NCBI RefSeq assembly: GCF_026625745.1
Contig: NZ_CP113061.1
Coordinates: 62,001 to 126,000 of the forward strand
DNA length: 64,000 nt
Source of the DNA: Asticcacaulis sp. SL142
GTDB lineage: Bacteria > Pseudomonadota > Alphaproteobacteria > Caulobacterales > Caulobacteraceae
Direction: 5' to 3'
Under the pieces are notes generated by a model. The model worked only from the letters and a program-made list of their open reading frames with translations, searched no databases and had not been told where the DNA came from. The translations under genes and the position numbers were made by a program. Position 1 is the stretch's first letter. Every line of letters begins with the position of its first letter. Shown here one piece after another: positions 26,914 through 37,752 of the stretch.

Positions 26914-28450
26914 TCTGGTTCTGACGGCGGGCGCGGTATCATTAGCTGAGTGGCGGGCCATCTATCGCGGGGCGACGTTCCGGCTGGATGCGGAGTGTCT
27001 GCCCAAGGTCGCGGAAAGTGCCGCTGCCGTTAGCCGCATCCTCTCAAAAGGTGAGCCAGTCTACGGCATCAATACCGGCTTTGGTAAGCTGGCCTCGACG
27101 CGCATTGACGACGCGGACCTTGCGACCTTGCAGCGTAATATCATCCTCAGCCATGCCGCTGGTGTTGGTGCGCCGTCGCCCAAATCGGTGGTGCGCCTGA
27201 TGATGGCGCTCAAGCTGGTCAGTCTGGCGCAGGGCGCATCCGGCATCCGGCCTGAGACGCTGGAGCTGATGCAGGCCATGCTCGATCACGATCTGATCCC
27301 GATTGTGCCGTGTCAAGGCAGCGTTGGGGCTTCGGGCGATCTGGCGCCATTGTCGCACATGGCGGCCGCCATGATCGGGGTGGGGGATATTGATGCCTCC
27401 GGTGTCATCATGCCCGCGATGGAGGCTCTGACCTCAGCCGGTCTGTCGCCGCTCACGCCCGGCCCAAAAGAAGGTCTGGCCTTGCTTAATGGCACGCAGT
27501 TTTCGACCGCCAATGCCCTGGCGGGACTGTTTGAAGCCGAAGTATTGATGCAGACGGCGCTGGTGACGGGCGCATTGTCGACCGAAGCGGCCAAGGGCTC
27601 GGACGCGCCGTTTGATCCACGCATCCATAATCTGCGCCGCCATAAGGGTCAGATCGATACAGCGGCGTCTTTGCGCGAGTTAATGAACGGGTCGGCCATC
27701 CGCGCCTCCCACCTCAAGGGCGATGAGCGTGTGCAGGACCCGTACTGCCTGCGCTGCCAGCCACAGGTGATGGGGGCGATTTTGGATATCCTGCGTCAGG
27801 CGGCGGAGACGCTTTTGACCGAAGCCAATGGCGTGTCAGATAATCCGCTGATCTTTATCGGGGTGGGGGGGGAGGAAGACGAGGCCCTGTCCGGTGGCAA
27901 TTTCCATGCTGAGCCGGTCGCCTTTGCCGCCGACATGATCGCTATGGCCGTCTGTGAAATCGGATCTCTGTCGGAACGGCGCATTGCCATGCTGGTCGAT
28001 CCGGCGCTATCGGGATTACCCGCGTTTCTAACGCCGCGTCCGGGCCTCAATTCCGGCTTTATGATCCCGCAGGTGACCGCGGCGGCGTTGGTGTCGGAAA
28101 ACAAGCAGCGCGCCTATCCGGCCTCGGTTGATTCTATACCGACCTCAGCCAATCAGGAAGACCATGTCTCCATGGCCGCCCACGGGGCGCGCCGATTGAT
28201 GGAGATGTGCGAAAACGCTTTTGCGGTAATTGGGATTGAGCTCCTGGCGGCGGCGCAAGGGGTTGATTTTCACGCCCCGCTGACTTCATCGGACGCGCTT
28301 GAGCGGGTGCGCGAACTGACCCGTCGGGCGGTGCCGTCGCTGGATCACGACCGCCATTTCCATCCTGACATGCAAAAGGCAATCACCCTGGTGCGCTCCG
28401 GCGCGATTGCCGCAGTGGCCGAACTTAAACTGCCGGATGTCGCGGCATGA
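26906..28450 (+). CDS. hutH: histidine ammonia-lyase
   Basis: Removes ammonia from L-histidine to give trans-urocanate, the first step of the pathway. 514 residues from the ATG at 26906, which lies inside the end of hutI; a longer in-frame start would lie deep in hutI. The self-cyclising Ala-Ser-Gly that forms the MIO cofactor is at 142-144 in [26 protein letters not shown] near 53 and the NQEDHVSMA loop (about 415) are conserved. The ATGA overlap with hutG implies coupled translation. Confidence 0.97.
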   Translation: MSDLVLTAGAVSLAEWRAIYRGATFRLDAECLPKVAESAAAVSRILSKGEPVYGINTGFGKLASTRIDDADLATLQRNIILSHAAGVGAPSPKSVVRLMMALKLVSLAQGASGIRPETLELMQAMLDHDLIPIVPCQGSVGASGDLAPLSHMAAAMIGVGDIDASGVIMPAMEALTSAGLSPLTPGPKEGLALLNGTQFSTANALAGLFEAEVLMQTALVTGALSTEAAKGSDAPFDPRIHNLRRHKGQIDTAASLRELMNGSAIRASHLKGDERVQDPYCLRCQPQVMGAILDILRQAAETLLTEANGVSDNPLIFIGVGGEEDEALSGGNFHAEPVAFAADMIAMAVCEIGSLSERRIAMLVDPALSGLPAFLTPRPGLNSGFMIPQVTAAALVSENKQRAYPASVDSIPTSANQEDHVSMAAHGARRLMEMCENAFAVIGIELLAAAQGVDFHAPLTSSDALERVRELTRRAVPSLDHDRHFHPDMQKAITLVRSGAIAAVAELKLPDVAA

Positions 28451-29259
28451 GTGGCCTTGAAATCCATCGGGGCGACGCCCCCTTGATTGTCGCGTTTCCG
28501 CATACAGGCACGGACATTCCGCCGGATATCGAAGCGCGCCTGATTGATCCGTGGCGGGCGCGCAAGGATTGCGACTGGTGGATTGATCAGTTGTACGCCT
28601 TTGTGCGCGATATGGGGGCGACCACCGTCCGCACCACGATGTCGCGCACGGTGATAGACGTAAATCGTGACCCGTCCGGCGCCTCGCTCTATCCGGGGCA
28701 GGCGACGACAGAGCTGTGCACAACCACCACCTTTGATGGTGAGCCTCTGTATCGGCACGGCTGGGCACCGGATGAAACCGAAATCAGCCATCGCCGTACC
28801 GTTTGGTTTGATCCCTATCATGCTGCCCTTGAGGCCGAGATCGCGCGTCTGAAAGCCGTCCATGACACTGTCGTGCTCTATGACGCCCATTCGATCCGCT
28901 CAAACGTGCCGCGCCTGTTTGACGGCGAACTGCCGCAGTTCAATATCGGCACCAATAACGACACAACTTGCGATCCGGCTTTAAGCGAAGCGGTAAAAAG
29001 CGTTTGTGAACAGAGCAGTTTTAGCCATGTCCTGAATGGTCGGTTCAAGGGTGGATGGACCACCCGCCACTATGGTCAGCCCCTTATTGGGGTGCACGCT
29101 ATCCAGATGGAATTGGCCTGTCGCGGCTATATGGATGAGTCGTCAACAGTTGATTTTGATAATTGGCCCACGCCCTTTGACGCAGACCGCGCCCGCGCTG
29201 TGCAAACCCAACTTTCACATATCATCGCCGCCGTTCTGGTGTTCGCTGCCCGTAACTAA
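28447..29259 (+). CDS. hutG: N-formylglutamate deformylase
   Basis: Splits N-formyl-L-glutamate into glutamate and formate, the last step. 270 residues of the N-formylglutamate amidohydrolase family, with [40 protein letters not shown] and [13 protein letters not shown]. Presence with hutF shows that the two-step route is used rather than formiminoglutamase. It overlaps hutH by 4 bp and ends 11 bp before hutU. Confidence 0.95.
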   Translation: MSGLEIHRGDAPLIVAFPHTGTDIPPDIEARLIDPWRARKDCDWWIDQLYAFVRDMGATTVRTTMSRTVIDVNRDPSGASLYPGQATTELCTTTTFDGEPLYRHGWAPDETEISHRRTVWFDPYHAALEAEIARLKAVHDTVVLYDAHSIRSNVPRLFDGELPQFNIGTNNDTTCDPALSEAVKSVCEQSSFSHVLNGRFKGGWTTRHYGQPLIGVHAIQMELACRGYMDESSTVDFDNWPTPFDADRARAVQTQLSHIIAAVLVFAARN

Positions 29260-29270
29260 AGGAGCATAAA

Positions 29271-30950
29271 ATGAATCCGCACCCTACATTTCCGGGCAAT
29301 GTCCGAGTCATCAAACCCGCCACCGGCACGCAACTGTCCGCCAAAAGCTGGCTGACCGAAGCGCCCTTGCGGATGCTGATGAACAACCTGCATCCCGATG
29401 TCGCCGAACGCCCCGAAGATCTGGTGGTTTACGGCGGGATCGGCCGCGCCGCCCGCGATTGGGACAGCTTTGACAAGATCGTTGAGACCCTGCGCCGTCT
29501 GGAAAATGACCAGACCCTGCTGGTGCAATCCGGCAAACCGGTCGGCGTGTTCCAGACCCACGCCAATGCGCCACGGGTGCTGATCGCCAACTCCAATCTG
29601 GTACCGAAATGGGCGAACTGGGAACACTTCAACGAACTCGATAAAAAGGGTTTGATGATGTACGGCCAGATGACGGCCGGATCGTGGATCTATATCGGCA
29701 CGCAAGGCATTGTGCAGGGCACCTATGAGACCTTTGTTGAGATGGGCCGTCAGCATTATAACGGATCTCTAGCGGGCAAGTGGCTGCTGACCGCAGGGCT
29801 GGGCGGCATGGGTGGGGCCCAGCCTCTGGCGGCGGTCATGGCCGGCGCGTCGTGTCTGGCCATTGAGTGTCAGGCGTCGCGCATCGATATGCGCCTGCGC
29901 ACCGGCTATCTGGATCGCTCGACTGAGTCGATTGATGAGGCGTTGGCGTGGATCGAAGAGTCGTGCGCGGCCAAGACCCCGATTTCGGTCGGCTTGCTCG
30001 GCAACGCTGCCGACATTTTGCCGGAATTATTTAAGCGTGGGGTGCGGCCTGATCTGCTGACCGATCAGACCTCGGCTCATGACCCGATCAATGGCTATTT
30101 GCCGTCGGGCTGGAGCGTCGATCAGTGGCAAACCGTGCGTGAAACCGATCCGGAATCGGTCGCCAAGGCGGCTAAGGCATCGATGGCTCAGCACGTTCGT
30201 GCCATGCTCGATTTCGCTAAGGCCGGAGTGCCGACCACCGATTACGGCAACAATATCCGTCAGGTCGCCAAGGACGAAGGTGTAGAGAATGCCTTTGATT
30301 TTCCTGGCTTTGTCCCCGCCTATATCCGGCCGCTGTTCTGCCGCGGGGTCGGGCCGTTCCGTTGGGTGGCCCTGTCGGGTGATCCCGAAGACATCTATAA
30401 GACCGATGCCAAGGTCAAGGAATTGCTGCCCGACAACGCACACCTGCATAACTGGCTGGATATGGCGCGCGAGAAGATTAAGTTTCAGGGCCTGCCCGCG
30501 CGGATTTGCTGGGTCGGTCTGGGCGACCGTCACCGTCTGGGGCTGGCCTTCAATGAGATGGTCAAAAGCGGTGAACTCAAGGCACCAATCGTCATTGGCC
30601 GCGACCACCTCGATTCAGGGTCGGTCGCGTCGCCTAACCGTGAGACTGAGGCCATGAAGGATGGATCGGATGCCGTATCCGACTGGCCGCTGCTCAATGC
30701 GCTTTTGAATACGGCGTCCGGGGCGACCTGGGTATCTCTGCACCACGGTGGCGGGGTCGGTATGGGCTATTCACAACATTCGGGCATGGTCATTGTGGCT
30801 GACGGCACCGATGATGCGGCTCAGCGTCTGGGGCGTGTGCTGTGGAACGACCCGGCCACCGGCGTCATGCGCCATGCCGATGCCGGATACGATATTGCCC
30901 TTGATTGCGCCCGCGAAAAGGGGTTGGATCTGCCCGGAATTTTGGGGTGA
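29271..30950 (+). CDS. hutU: urocanate hydratase
   Basis: Adds water to urocanate to give 4-imidazolone-5-propionate, the second step, using tightly bound NAD. 559 residues, the normal length. [12 protein letters not shown] is the NAD-binding motif, [12 protein letters not shown] and [20 protein letters not shown] are family signatures, and [15 protein letters not shown] is the conserved C-terminal loop. AAGGAG lies seven bases before the ATG. The next gene starts inside the stop codon (GTGA). Confidence 0.97.
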   Translation: MNPHPTFPGNVRVIKPATGTQLSAKSWLTEAPLRMLMNNLHPDVAERPEDLVVYGGIGRAARDWDSFDKIVETLRRLENDQTLLVQSGKPVGVFQTHANAPRVLIANSNLVPKWANWEHFNELDKKGLMMYGQMTAGSWIYIGTQGIVQGTYETFVEMGRQHYNGSLAGKWLLTAGLGGMGGAQPLAAVMAGASCLAIECQASRIDMRLRTGYLDRSTESIDEALAWIEESCAAKTPISVGLLGNAADILPELFKRGVRPDLLTDQTSAHDPINGYLPSGWSVDQWQTVRETDPESVAKAAKASMAQHVRAMLDFAKAGVPTTDYGNNIRQVAKDEGVENAFDFPGFVPAYIRPLFCRGVGPFRWVALSGDPEDIYKTDAKVKELLPDNAHLHNWLDMAREKIKFQGLPARICWVGLGDRHRLGLAFNEMVKSGELKAPIVIGRDHLDSGSVASPNRETEAMKDGSDAVSDWPLLNALLNTASGATWVSLHHGGGVGMGYSQHSGMVIVADGTDDAAQRLGRVLWNDPATGVMRHADAGYDIALDCAREKGLDLPGILG

Positions 30951-31492
30951 TCCGCTTTCTGCCCGCCAGCGCGCGCGTGTCTCAGCCGTGGAAAAACGGC
31001 GGCGGGTTCACGCGTGAGATCATCGTGTCGCCGCCCGGTGCATCCATGACCGATTTCGACTGGCGCATCAGCATGGCCACGGTCGATGTCGCGGGGCCGT
31101 TTTCGGCCTTTGCGGGCATCGACCGGCATTTGACGGTGCTGGAAGGGCATTTACGCCTGACGGTGCACGGTAACATGCATCCGTTATCAGCGGGGCAGGG
31201 GCTGGCCTTTGCCGGTGATGTTCCGGCACAAGGTGAGCCGCTAGGCGGGCCGGTTACCGACCTGAACATCATGACTCGGCGCGGGCGATTTAAGGCCACG
31301 GTTACGGTTGTGGCACCGCAGGCGAGACTTTTGCCTTTTGTGGGGGCGACGGTTTTGCTGGCCTGCGCGCCCACGGTCGTGTGTAGTCATAAGCTTAAGG
31401 TCTATGACGCGTTGTGGCTGGATGAGTGGCCGACCGACGATTTGATGAACGGCGCGGGTGAGCTGATCCGCATCGATATACTGAGCGTCTGA
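30947..31492 (+). CDS. hutD: HutD-family cupin
   Basis: Small cupin of 181 residues encoded at the end of hut operons. HutD is thought to moderate urocanate levels or hut induction; its biochemical role is not settled. The N-terminus [23 protein letters not shown] and [12 protein letters not shown] fit the family. I use the GTG at 30947, which overlaps the hutU stop by 4 bp and aligns with known HutD starts; 30905 is inside hutU. A strong terminator follows 25 bp downstream. Confidence 0.88.
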   Translation: MIRFLPASARVSQPWKNGGGFTREIIVSPPGASMTDFDWRISMATVDVAGPFSAFAGIDRHLTVLEGHLRLTVHGNMHPLSAGQGLAFAGDVPAQGEPLGGPVTDLNIMTRRGRFKATVTVVAPQARLLPFVGATVLLACAPTVVCSHKLKVYDALWLDEWPTDDLMNGAGELIRIDILSV

Positions 31493-31517
31493 AATAACTA
31501 TGTTTAGTCTCGAATAA

Positions 31518-31549
31518 GGGCCGCAGATTTCGATCTGCGGCCCTTTTTT
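31518..31549 (+). terminator. terminator of hutIHGUD
   Basis: GGGCCGCAGAT and its complement form an 11-bp stem with a 4-nt loop, followed by six T. It closes the hut operon. Confidence 0.9.
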
Positions 31550-31880
31550 GTGTCCGTTTCACAGAACCCATCATGAGCGAGTTGAGTCATTTAGCCTCTG
31601 GGTTGAGCCGCGATGACGTCACGGTTCCGCATTATGAAAAAAATACGACGATGAGTTTCACTTATATGTAATTAATTGTTGCGATGCGTGACAATTACAG
31701 TTCACGCATTTGTAAATATATGAAATAATAGGTTATTGCGAAAGGCGATCAATGTCGTAGTGAATTGAAAATAAATAATTTAATTTGCGCAACCTATACA
31801 TAATAAAGAATATTTGTTGCGACGGAAACGGCTTCGCAGGTGCGTAAAAAGAGTTGACGATATCTGAATGTCGTTGTGAA
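31550..31880 (+). promoter_or_regulatory. AT-rich promoter region of the hut-linked TBDR
   Basis: A 330-bp gene-free, AT-rich stretch. TTGACG at 31854-31859 is a candidate -35 element, so the HutC palindrome at 31881 would overlap the -10/start-site area. I see no gene or repeat. Confidence 0.4.
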
Positions 31881-31894
31881 TATGTCTAGACATA
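31881..31894. promoter_or_regulatory. HutC-type operator of the TBDR gene
   Basis: TATGTCTAGACATA, a perfect 14-bp palindrome with the same core as the two hutF/hutI sites, 67 bp upstream of the TBDR start codon. Confidence 0.7.
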
Positions 31895-31960
31895 ATTTCT
31901 CGCGCTGTCTGATCCGGCGATCAGGTCGCGGCTGTGAGATATCTGAAAGGGGATATTCAG

Positions 31961-34273
31961 ATGGCTATCAACACCAAAGCATTTCACGGTTTGCGCACCC
32001 GCTCTCTGCGGATGGCCCTGCTGACCACATCGATGATGGCGGCGGCAAGTTTCGCCTATGCCAATGAGGCCGCTGACGCGGCAGATGCCCCGGCCGCCGA
32101 TGAACCGGTTGCCGAAGTGGTCGTCACCGCCACCAAGCGCAACACCAAACTTCAGAAAACCCCGATGGCGATTTCGGCGGTCACCGGTGATACCCTGGCC
32201 AAGGTTGGCGCCATGACGATGGACGAATATGTCAAGTTCGTGCCGTCGCTGAAAGTCTCCGATGACGGTCCTGGCCGTGGCCGGATATCCTTGCGCGGTA
32301 TTCAGGGCACCGGCGAAGCTCTGGTCGGCGTGTTCTACGACGAAGCCCCGATCACCGGCTCAGTCGGCGTGTCTTCGGATGCCGGTGGCCGTAACCCGGA
32401 CACCACGGCGACCGACGTTGAGCGCATCGAAGTCCTGCGCGGCCCGCAAGGCACCATGTACGGCGGCTCGGCCATGGGCGGTGCGGTGCGCATCATTATG
32501 AAAAAGCCGCGCCAGGTCTATGAAGGCTTTGTCTCCGGCAACTATTCCAGCGTTGACGGCGGTAAGGCAAATCACCAGGCGTCGGCCATGGTGAACGTGC
32601 CGCTGATCGAGGATAAGCTGGCAGCCCGTGTGGTCATGTATGAGCGTGAGCAGGGCGGCTGGATCGATAACCGCTACCTCGACCGCGAAGACATCAACAA
32701 AAGCACCACCAAGGGCGGGCGGTTACTGCTGCGCTATACCCCGATCGATAGCCTGACCATCGATGCCGCCGCCTTTGTTCAGAGTACAGATGCCGTGTCC
32801 AACAACAACTGGAACCCGGCCTACGGCGACTATGTGCAGGAATCAAAGCTGCTGCTGCCTTACGAAGAAGACACCAAGGTCTATTCGCTATCGGCGAACT
32901 GGGATATCGGCGACTACACCATCACCGGGTCATCAAGCTATTTCGTAGCTAAGTCGATCTATGCGGCGGACGATACCACCTATGTGGCCAGCTACCGCAC
33001 GCCGGCGCGCTGCTCGGCCTATCTGGGCGTGACCTGCGTGGCAGGCACCCAGCAATACACAGACTATCTGGCCTATGTGAATTCCTACTATCCGGCCGCG
33101 ATCTACTATCCGGACGAAGTGCGCAACTGGACTAACGAAATCCGCGTCAGCTCCAACTATTCCGGGCCGATCAATTTCACGGCGGGCGTCTATTATGAAA
33201 ACCGCGATCAGGACACGGTCGGTTCCGACGTTCTGGCTGATGAAGCCACGGGTGAGCTGATCAAGCCGATTAAGTTCATCTATCACCGCTATGTCGATGA
33301 TCATCTGGAGCAAAAGGCGATCTTCGGTGAGGTCAATTATGACGTAACCGACAAGTTGCTGATCACGGTTGGCGGGCGTTTCTTTGAATATGAAAAATCT
33401 GTGGGCGGTGAAACCGACATTCCGTGGGATCTGATCGGGGCAAACTATCGTCCGTACTATGTGCGCCGTACCAAAGAAGATGGTACCTTGCTAAAGTTCA
33501 ATGCCAGCTACGACTTCAACGAAGACATCATGGCTTATGTCAATGTCGCCGAAGGCTATCGCCCCGGCGGCGTCAACCAGACCTTTGGTTTGCCGGACGC
33601 GCTAATCCCTTATGAATCCGACAGCCTGACCAACTACGAAGCCGGTATCAAGACGGGCTGGTTTGATCGCACGCTTTACGTCAATGCGGCCATCTACACG
33701 GTCAAATGGGAGAATATGCAGGTCTCTGGGCGCACGCCCAATGGCGCCTTCAGCTTCATCTCAAACGCGGGTGCGGCTGAGGTTAAGGGCTTTGAGCTGG
33801 AATCAACCTGGACGCCCCTTCCTGGCCTGACGGTGAGCGGTAACTATAGCTACAACGACGCCCAACTGACCGAAGACCAGATCAATTCATATGTGACTGC
33901 GGCTGGCCGCAAAGGCGATCGCATCACCTTCATCCCCAAGCATAAGGGCGCGATCTCAGCGGATTACAGCCGTCCGATCACTGCCTCGCTCAAGGGCTTT
34001 GTGCGCGGTGATGTCAACTATGTCGGCATTTCCTACTCGGAACTGTCGGTGGCCAATGTCTACCGTATGAAGAACCCGGCCTATACTCTGGCCAATCTGC
34101 GCGCCGGTATCAGCCCGCAGGACGGTAACTGGGAAGCGTCAGTGTTCGTCCATAACCTGTTCGATCATGTCGCCATCACCCGTCTGACCAATTCTTCGAC
34201 CACCCCGATTGGTGGTTCGGCGGTTTCGGCTCTGCCGCGCACGGTCGGCGTCAGCCTGACCAAGAAGTTCTGA
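31961..34273 (+). CDS. TonB-dependent receptor, HutC-controlled (histidine or histidine-peptide uptake)
   Basis: Outer-membrane receptor of 770 residues. ATG 31961 follows AAGGGGA; the in-frame ATG at 31934 has no ribosome site. Signal peptide about 1-34 ending SFAYANE, TonB box-like EVVVTATKR, plug with TPMAISAVTG and VERIEVLRGPQGTMYGGSAMGG, barrel ending VGVSLTKKF. The plug style differs from the carbohydrate TBDRs in this window and is closer to iron/peptide-type receptors. The perfect HutC palindrome in its promoter, the hut operon upstream and the M14 peptidase downstream point to histidine, urocanate or histidine-rich peptides as cargo (inference). Confidence 0.9.
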   Translation: MAINTKAFHGLRTRSLRMALLTTSMMAAASFAYANEAADAADAPAADEPVAEVVVTATKRNTKLQKTPMAISAVTGDTLAKVGAMTMDEYVKFVPSLKVSDDGPGRGRISLRGIQGTGEALVGVFYDEAPITGSVGVSSDAGGRNPDTTATDVERIEVLRGPQGTMYGGSAMGGAVRIIMKKPRQVYEGFVSGNYSSVDGGKANHQASAMVNVPLIEDKLAARVVMYEREQGGWIDNRYLDREDINKSTTKGGRLLLRYTPIDSLTIDAAAFVQSTDAVSNNNWNPAYGDYVQESKLLLPYEEDTKVYSLSANWDIGDYTITGSSSYFVAKSIYAADDTTYVASYRTPARCSAYLGVTCVAGTQQYTDYLAYVNSYYPAAIYYPDEVRNWTNEIRVSSNYSGPINFTAGVYYENRDQDTVGSDVLADEATGELIKPIKFIYHRYVDDHLEQKAIFGEVNYDVTDKLLITVGGRFFEYEKSVGGETDIPWDLIGANYRPYYVRRTKEDGTLLKFNASYDFNEDIMAYVNVAEGYRPGGVNQTFGLPDALIPYESDSLTNYEAGIKTGWFDRTLYVNAAIYTVKWENMQVSGRTPNGAFSFISNAGAAEVKGFELESTWTPLPGLTVSGNYSYNDAQLTEDQINSYVTAAGRKGDRITFIPKHKGAISADYSRPITASLKGFVRGDVNYVGISYSELSVANVYRMKNPAYTLANLRAGISPQDGNWEASVFVHNLFDHVAITRLTNSSTTPIGGSAVSALPRTVGVSLTKKF

Positions 34274-34282
34274 TCTGACTAA

Positions 34283-34316
34283 GGCCCGCACGATTTGAAC
34301 CGTGCGGGCCTTGTTT
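34283..34316 (+). terminator. hairpin between TBDR and peptidase
   Basis: GGCCCGCACG/CGTGCGGGCC stem with an 8-nt loop, then TTGTTT. It should terminate most TBDR transcripts, with read-through or a separate promoter for the peptidase. Confidence 0.75.
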
Positions 34317-34341
34317 ATAAAAAGTAAGAGGGATCTACAAA

Positions 34342-36888
34342 ATGTTACTGCGGGTTAAACTCAAAACCTATGCGATGCTGGCTGCCTCCGTGTTGGCGCT
34401 GGCGACTGCCCCGATAGCGCTGGCAGACGTGCCGACCGCCGTCTCCGTGATCGGCTTTACGCCGGGCGATGATTACAAACTCGCCAACTATCAGGACTCG
34501 ATCAAGTATTTTAAGGCGCTGGCCGCCAGTTCCGACAGCATCAAGATGGTTGAGGCGGGCAAGTCCACTCAGGGCCGCGTGATGCAGTATGCGGTGATTT
34601 CCTCACCGGCCAATCTGGCCAAGCTTGATCACTATATTGATATTTCCAAGAAGCTGAGTTCGGCCCGCGGCCTGACGGACGATCAGGCGAAAGCCTTAGC
34701 CAAAGAAGGCAAGGTCATAATCCACATCGACGGCGGTATGCACGCCTCGGAAGTGGCTGATCACCAGTTGCCGCTGGCTCTGGCCTATAAGCTGTTGTCA
34801 TCACCGAACGATACCGAAGTGCAGGCCATCCTTGACAATGTCATTCTGGTGCTGTGGCCGACTCTCAACCCGGACGGTCAGGACATGGTCGTTGACTGGT
34901 ACCGTAAGAACCTCGGCACCAAGTATGAAACCAGCCGTATGCCCTATCTCTATCAGGATTATGTCGGTCACGATAACAACCGTGACGGCTATATGCTGAA
35001 CATGAAGGAAACGAAAGTCGCAACCAAAGCCGCGCGTGATTACGATCCGGTCATCTGGTACTCTCAGCATCAGACTGCGCCGATGCCGGCCCGTATCTGG
35101 ATGCCGCCGTTTGCTGATCCGGTATCGTCAAACATCAGTCCCTATATGCGCATCTGGACCAGCGCCATCGGCACCAACATGATGGCCCGCTTTGAATATG
35201 AGCAAAAGCCGGGCGCGATCGCTCAGGCGCGCTTTGACAACTGGTATGCCGGTTTCCTCGACTACACCCACGTTTTCCGCAATACGATCTCGTTCTTCAC
35301 CGAAGTCGCCCACGATTCCGCCACGCCCAAGGTCTATGACCCCAAGGACTTCCCCAAGAAGACACAGGATTTCAAAGCCCAGATCATGTATCCGAACCCG
35401 TGGAAGGGCGGTCTGTGGCGCCTTAAGGACTCGGTCGATTACATGATGACGGCGTCGATGTCAGTGCTCGATACCGGTGTGCGCTATAAGGACGTCCTGC
35501 TCTATAACCGCTATCAGGCCGGACGCGACAATATCAAGAAGTTCCCGTCCGAAGGCTTGCACGGCTATGTCATTCCGGCCGGTCAGACCGATATGGGTGA
35601 GGCCGCTGAACTGACGCAAAAGTTCATCGACCTTGGCGTCGAAGTTCATCAGGCCAAGTCCGAGATCACCTTGGGCGGCAAGACCTATCCGGCCGGATCG
35701 TTCGTGCTGCTGACCGATCAGCCGTTCTCCGGGCTTATCCCTGAATTGCTGGGTATCCAGAAATATCCGGACGCCATTCTGGCCGGTGACGGCACGGCGG
35801 CGGAACTGCCTTATGACACAACCGGCTGGACCCTGCCGCTGCAGATGGGGGTAACCGCTGAGGCTGTGAACGCCCCGGTGGGTATGGCAGAACGCGCTCA
35901 ACTGGCCAAGATCACCACAGCTTCGGCACCGGCGGGTGCTATCACGGGTAAGGGCAGCCGCTATGTCCTTAGCCGTAAGGTCAATGCGTCCTATGCGGCG
36001 ACCAATGATGTCATCAAAGCAGGCGGCAAGCTGGCCTATGCCAAGTCGACCGGTGATTTCGTGGTCACCGGCCTGAAGCCCGCCGCCATGCAGACCATTG
36101 CCTCAAAGCATAAGCTGGCGGTCACGACTGCGGCGTTTGGCACCAGCACCGACTCGCTTAAGCCTGCCCGTATCGGCATGTATCGGCCATGGGGTTCCAA
36201 CATGGACGAAGGCTGGACGCGCTGGATTCTGGAGCAGTACAACTATGGCCTGACCAGCCTCTATAACGGCGACGTCAAGGCGGGCGCCCTGGATGACAAG
36301 TTCGACACCATCATCCTGCCCGACATGGGTGGTCGTCGCACGGCCAGCGTTCTTAAATCCATGAAGGACGGCCTGAGCGCCGAAGATACCCCCGCAGACT
36401 ACGCTGGCGGTATTGGCGAAGAGGGTGCCGAGGCCCTCAAAAGCTTCGTCTCCGAAGGCGGCACCCTGGTGGTCATGAACAACACCTCTGACGCCATTAT
36501 CGAGCTGTTTGACCTGCCGGTCACCAATGTCCTCAAGGACGTAAAGCCGGAAGTGTTCTTCTGCGCCGGGGCCTTGCTTGAGGTCGAATTGGGCGAAGCG
36601 TCTGAGGTTACTGCCGGTTTGTCGGCCAAGCCGATCATCATGTTCCAGGGCGGTCCGGCCTTTGAGGTCAAGGACGGCTTTAAGGGCAAGGTGCTGGCGT
36701 CTTACGCTAAGGATGCAAGTCCGCTACGCTCAGGCGTGATCCACGGCCCTGAAGTCATTCAGGGTAAGGCGGCGGCCCTTGAGGTTGAATACGGTAAGGG
36801 CAAGATCCTACTGTACGGCTTTGAACCGCAATGGCGCGGGCAAACCCACAACACCTATAAGTTCGTCTTCAACAGCTTTTATAAGTAA
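34342..36888 (+). CDS. secreted M14-family zinc metallopeptidase
   Basis: Predicted carboxypeptidase of 848 residues with a signal peptide (about 1-28, cleaved near LADV). The zinc motif HxxE is at 134-137 (GGMHASEVAD); PTLNPDGQD and WYSQHQTAP (likely third ligand His) follow, then FTEVAHD near 328. The C-terminal 300 residues include a GATase-1/ThuA-like segment (IGMYRPWGSNMDEGWTRWILEQ, LVVMNNTSDAI), an arrangement seen in large bacterial M14 proteins. AGAGGGA precedes the ATG. It sits after the HutC-linked TBDR and before the second hutC, so it may trim imported peptides to free histidine in the periplasm. The substrate is inferred from context only. Confidence 0.87.
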   Translation: MLLRVKLKTYAMLAASVLALATAPIALADVPTAVSVIGFTPGDDYKLANYQDSIKYFKALAASSDSIKMVEAGKSTQGRVMQYAVISSPANLAKLDHYIDISKKLSSARGLTDDQAKALAKEGKVIIHIDGGMHASEVADHQLPLALAYKLLSSPNDTEVQAILDNVILVLWPTLNPDGQDMVVDWYRKNLGTKYETSRMPYLYQDYVGHDNNRDGYMLNMKETKVATKAARDYDPVIWYSQHQTAPMPARIWMPPFADPVSSNISPYMRIWTSAIGTNMMARFEYEQKPGAIAQARFDNWYAGFLDYTHVFRNTISFFTEVAHDSATPKVYDPKDFPKKTQDFKAQIMYPNPWKGGLWRLKDSVDYMMTASMSVLDTGVRYKDVLLYNRYQAGRDNIKKFPSEGLHGYVIPAGQTDMGEAAELTQKFIDLGVEVHQAKSEITLGGKTYPAGSFVLLTDQPFSGLIPELLGIQKYPDAILAGDGTAAELPYDTTGWTLPLQMGVTAEAVNAPVGMAERAQLAKITTASAPAGAITGKGSRYVLSRKVNASYAATNDVIKAGGKLAYAKSTGDFVVTGLKPAAMQTIASKHKLAVTTAAFGTSTDSLKPARIGMYRPWGSNMDEGWTRWILEQYNYGLTSLYNGDVKAGALDDKFDTIILPDMGGRRTASVLKSMKDGLSAEDTPADYAGGIGEEGAEALKSFVSEGGTLVVMNNTSDAIIELFDLPVTNVLKDVKPEVFFCAGALLEVELGEASEVTAGLSAKPIIMFQGGPAFEVKDGFKGKVLASYAKDASPLRSGVIHGPEVIQGKAAALEVEYGKGKILLYGFEPQWRGQTHNTYKFVFNSFYK

Positions 36889-36953
36889 CTGGTCTACAGG
36901 GAAAATAATCGCGAAGTAGACTAAGCCTCAGTTAGTAAGCATAGCGTGTGAAG

Positions 36954-36987
36954 CGGCGGCCCTCAGAAGCGTGAGGGCCGCCGTTTT
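36954..36987 (+). terminator. terminator of the M14 peptidase gene
   Basis: CGGCGGCCCTCA/TGAGGGCCGCCG, 12-bp stem, 6-nt loop, then TTTT. It lies between convergent genes. Confidence 0.85.
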
Positions 36988-37011
36988 GCGTTTAATATGC
37001 CGTCAGATTAC

Positions 37012-37752
37012 TTAAGCCTTTTCTACCTCGTCGCGGGTTGAGCGCGCAACCAGGCGATAGGTTTTGCTATCGAATATTTGCCGCACGGTCGTAATGCGTT
37101 CATCGGCCCGCCAGGTGCGCCGCTCAACCATCAGGCAGACCATCTTACGGTCGCCCCACAATAAACGCGTCGTGTCTGCATCGGCATTAATGGCGCTGAT
37201 TTGGTTTTCCACTTGCGTCCAGGGCACGGCCTCCAGCAGCCAGTGACCAGGGGATTGCGTGCTGAAATCAGCCTGTTCGGCCTCCGCGACAGCCCTAAGA
37301 TTGATCAGGCGGTCCTCGTGACCCATTGGCCGCTCTGCCGCAAAATGCACGCCGGTGAGATGCAGGATACGCCCGCCTTTACCGGCCAGTTCGATCTCAT
37401 CTGCGGAAGACGCGCGCCTGACGGTTTTGGAGGTCAGCTCAAACCTGTAGCTTTCACCACGGGCAGCCACTTCGATCTGTATGTCTGGCACATCGAGCAC
37501 GGTCGAATCTACCCTTGGCAGTTTGACAAAACTGCCTGCACGTTTACGGCGCTCAATGACCCCGGCAGCACTGAGGGCCGATAAAGCCTGATTGACGGTC
37601 ATGCGCGCGCAGCCGTAGGTCTGCATCAATTCATGCTCAAACGGGATTTTGTGGCCCGGACGCAAGGTGCCATCGTTGATCTGCGCTTCTATGTCCTGAC
37701 GGATGCGCAGGTGAAGCGGACGCTTGTCGGCTGTTACGGTGTCGGTAGTCAT
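37012..37752 (-). CDS. second HutC-like GntR/UTRA repressor
   Basis: 246 residues, clearly paralogous to the HutC at 23427-24179 across the whole length: both share FEHELM, RMTVN, ALSAAG-IERRKRAG, FVKLPR-DST, PDIQI and SPGHWLLEAVPWTQVEN. Identity looks well above half by eye. It lies convergent to the M14 peptidase and at the far end of the hut-linked block. A CATCTATACA sequence overlapping its own start codon (37749-37758) is 8 of 10 to the HutC core and may mediate autorepression. Differences in the UTRA part suggest a different or modified effector, for example imidazolepropionate or histidine rather than urocanate (speculative). Confidence 0.88.
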   Translation of the reverse strand: MTTDTVTADKRPLHLRIRQDIEAQINDGTLRPGHKIPFEHELMQTYGCARMTVNQALSALSAAGVIERRKRAGSFVKLPRVDSTVLDVPDIQIEVAARGESYRFELTSKTVRRASSADEIELAGKGGRILHLTGVHFAAERPMGHEDRLINLRAVAEAEQADFSTQSPGHWLLEAVPWTQVENQISAINADADTTRLLWGDRKMVCLMVERRTWRADERITTVRQIFDSKTYRLVARSTRDEVEKA

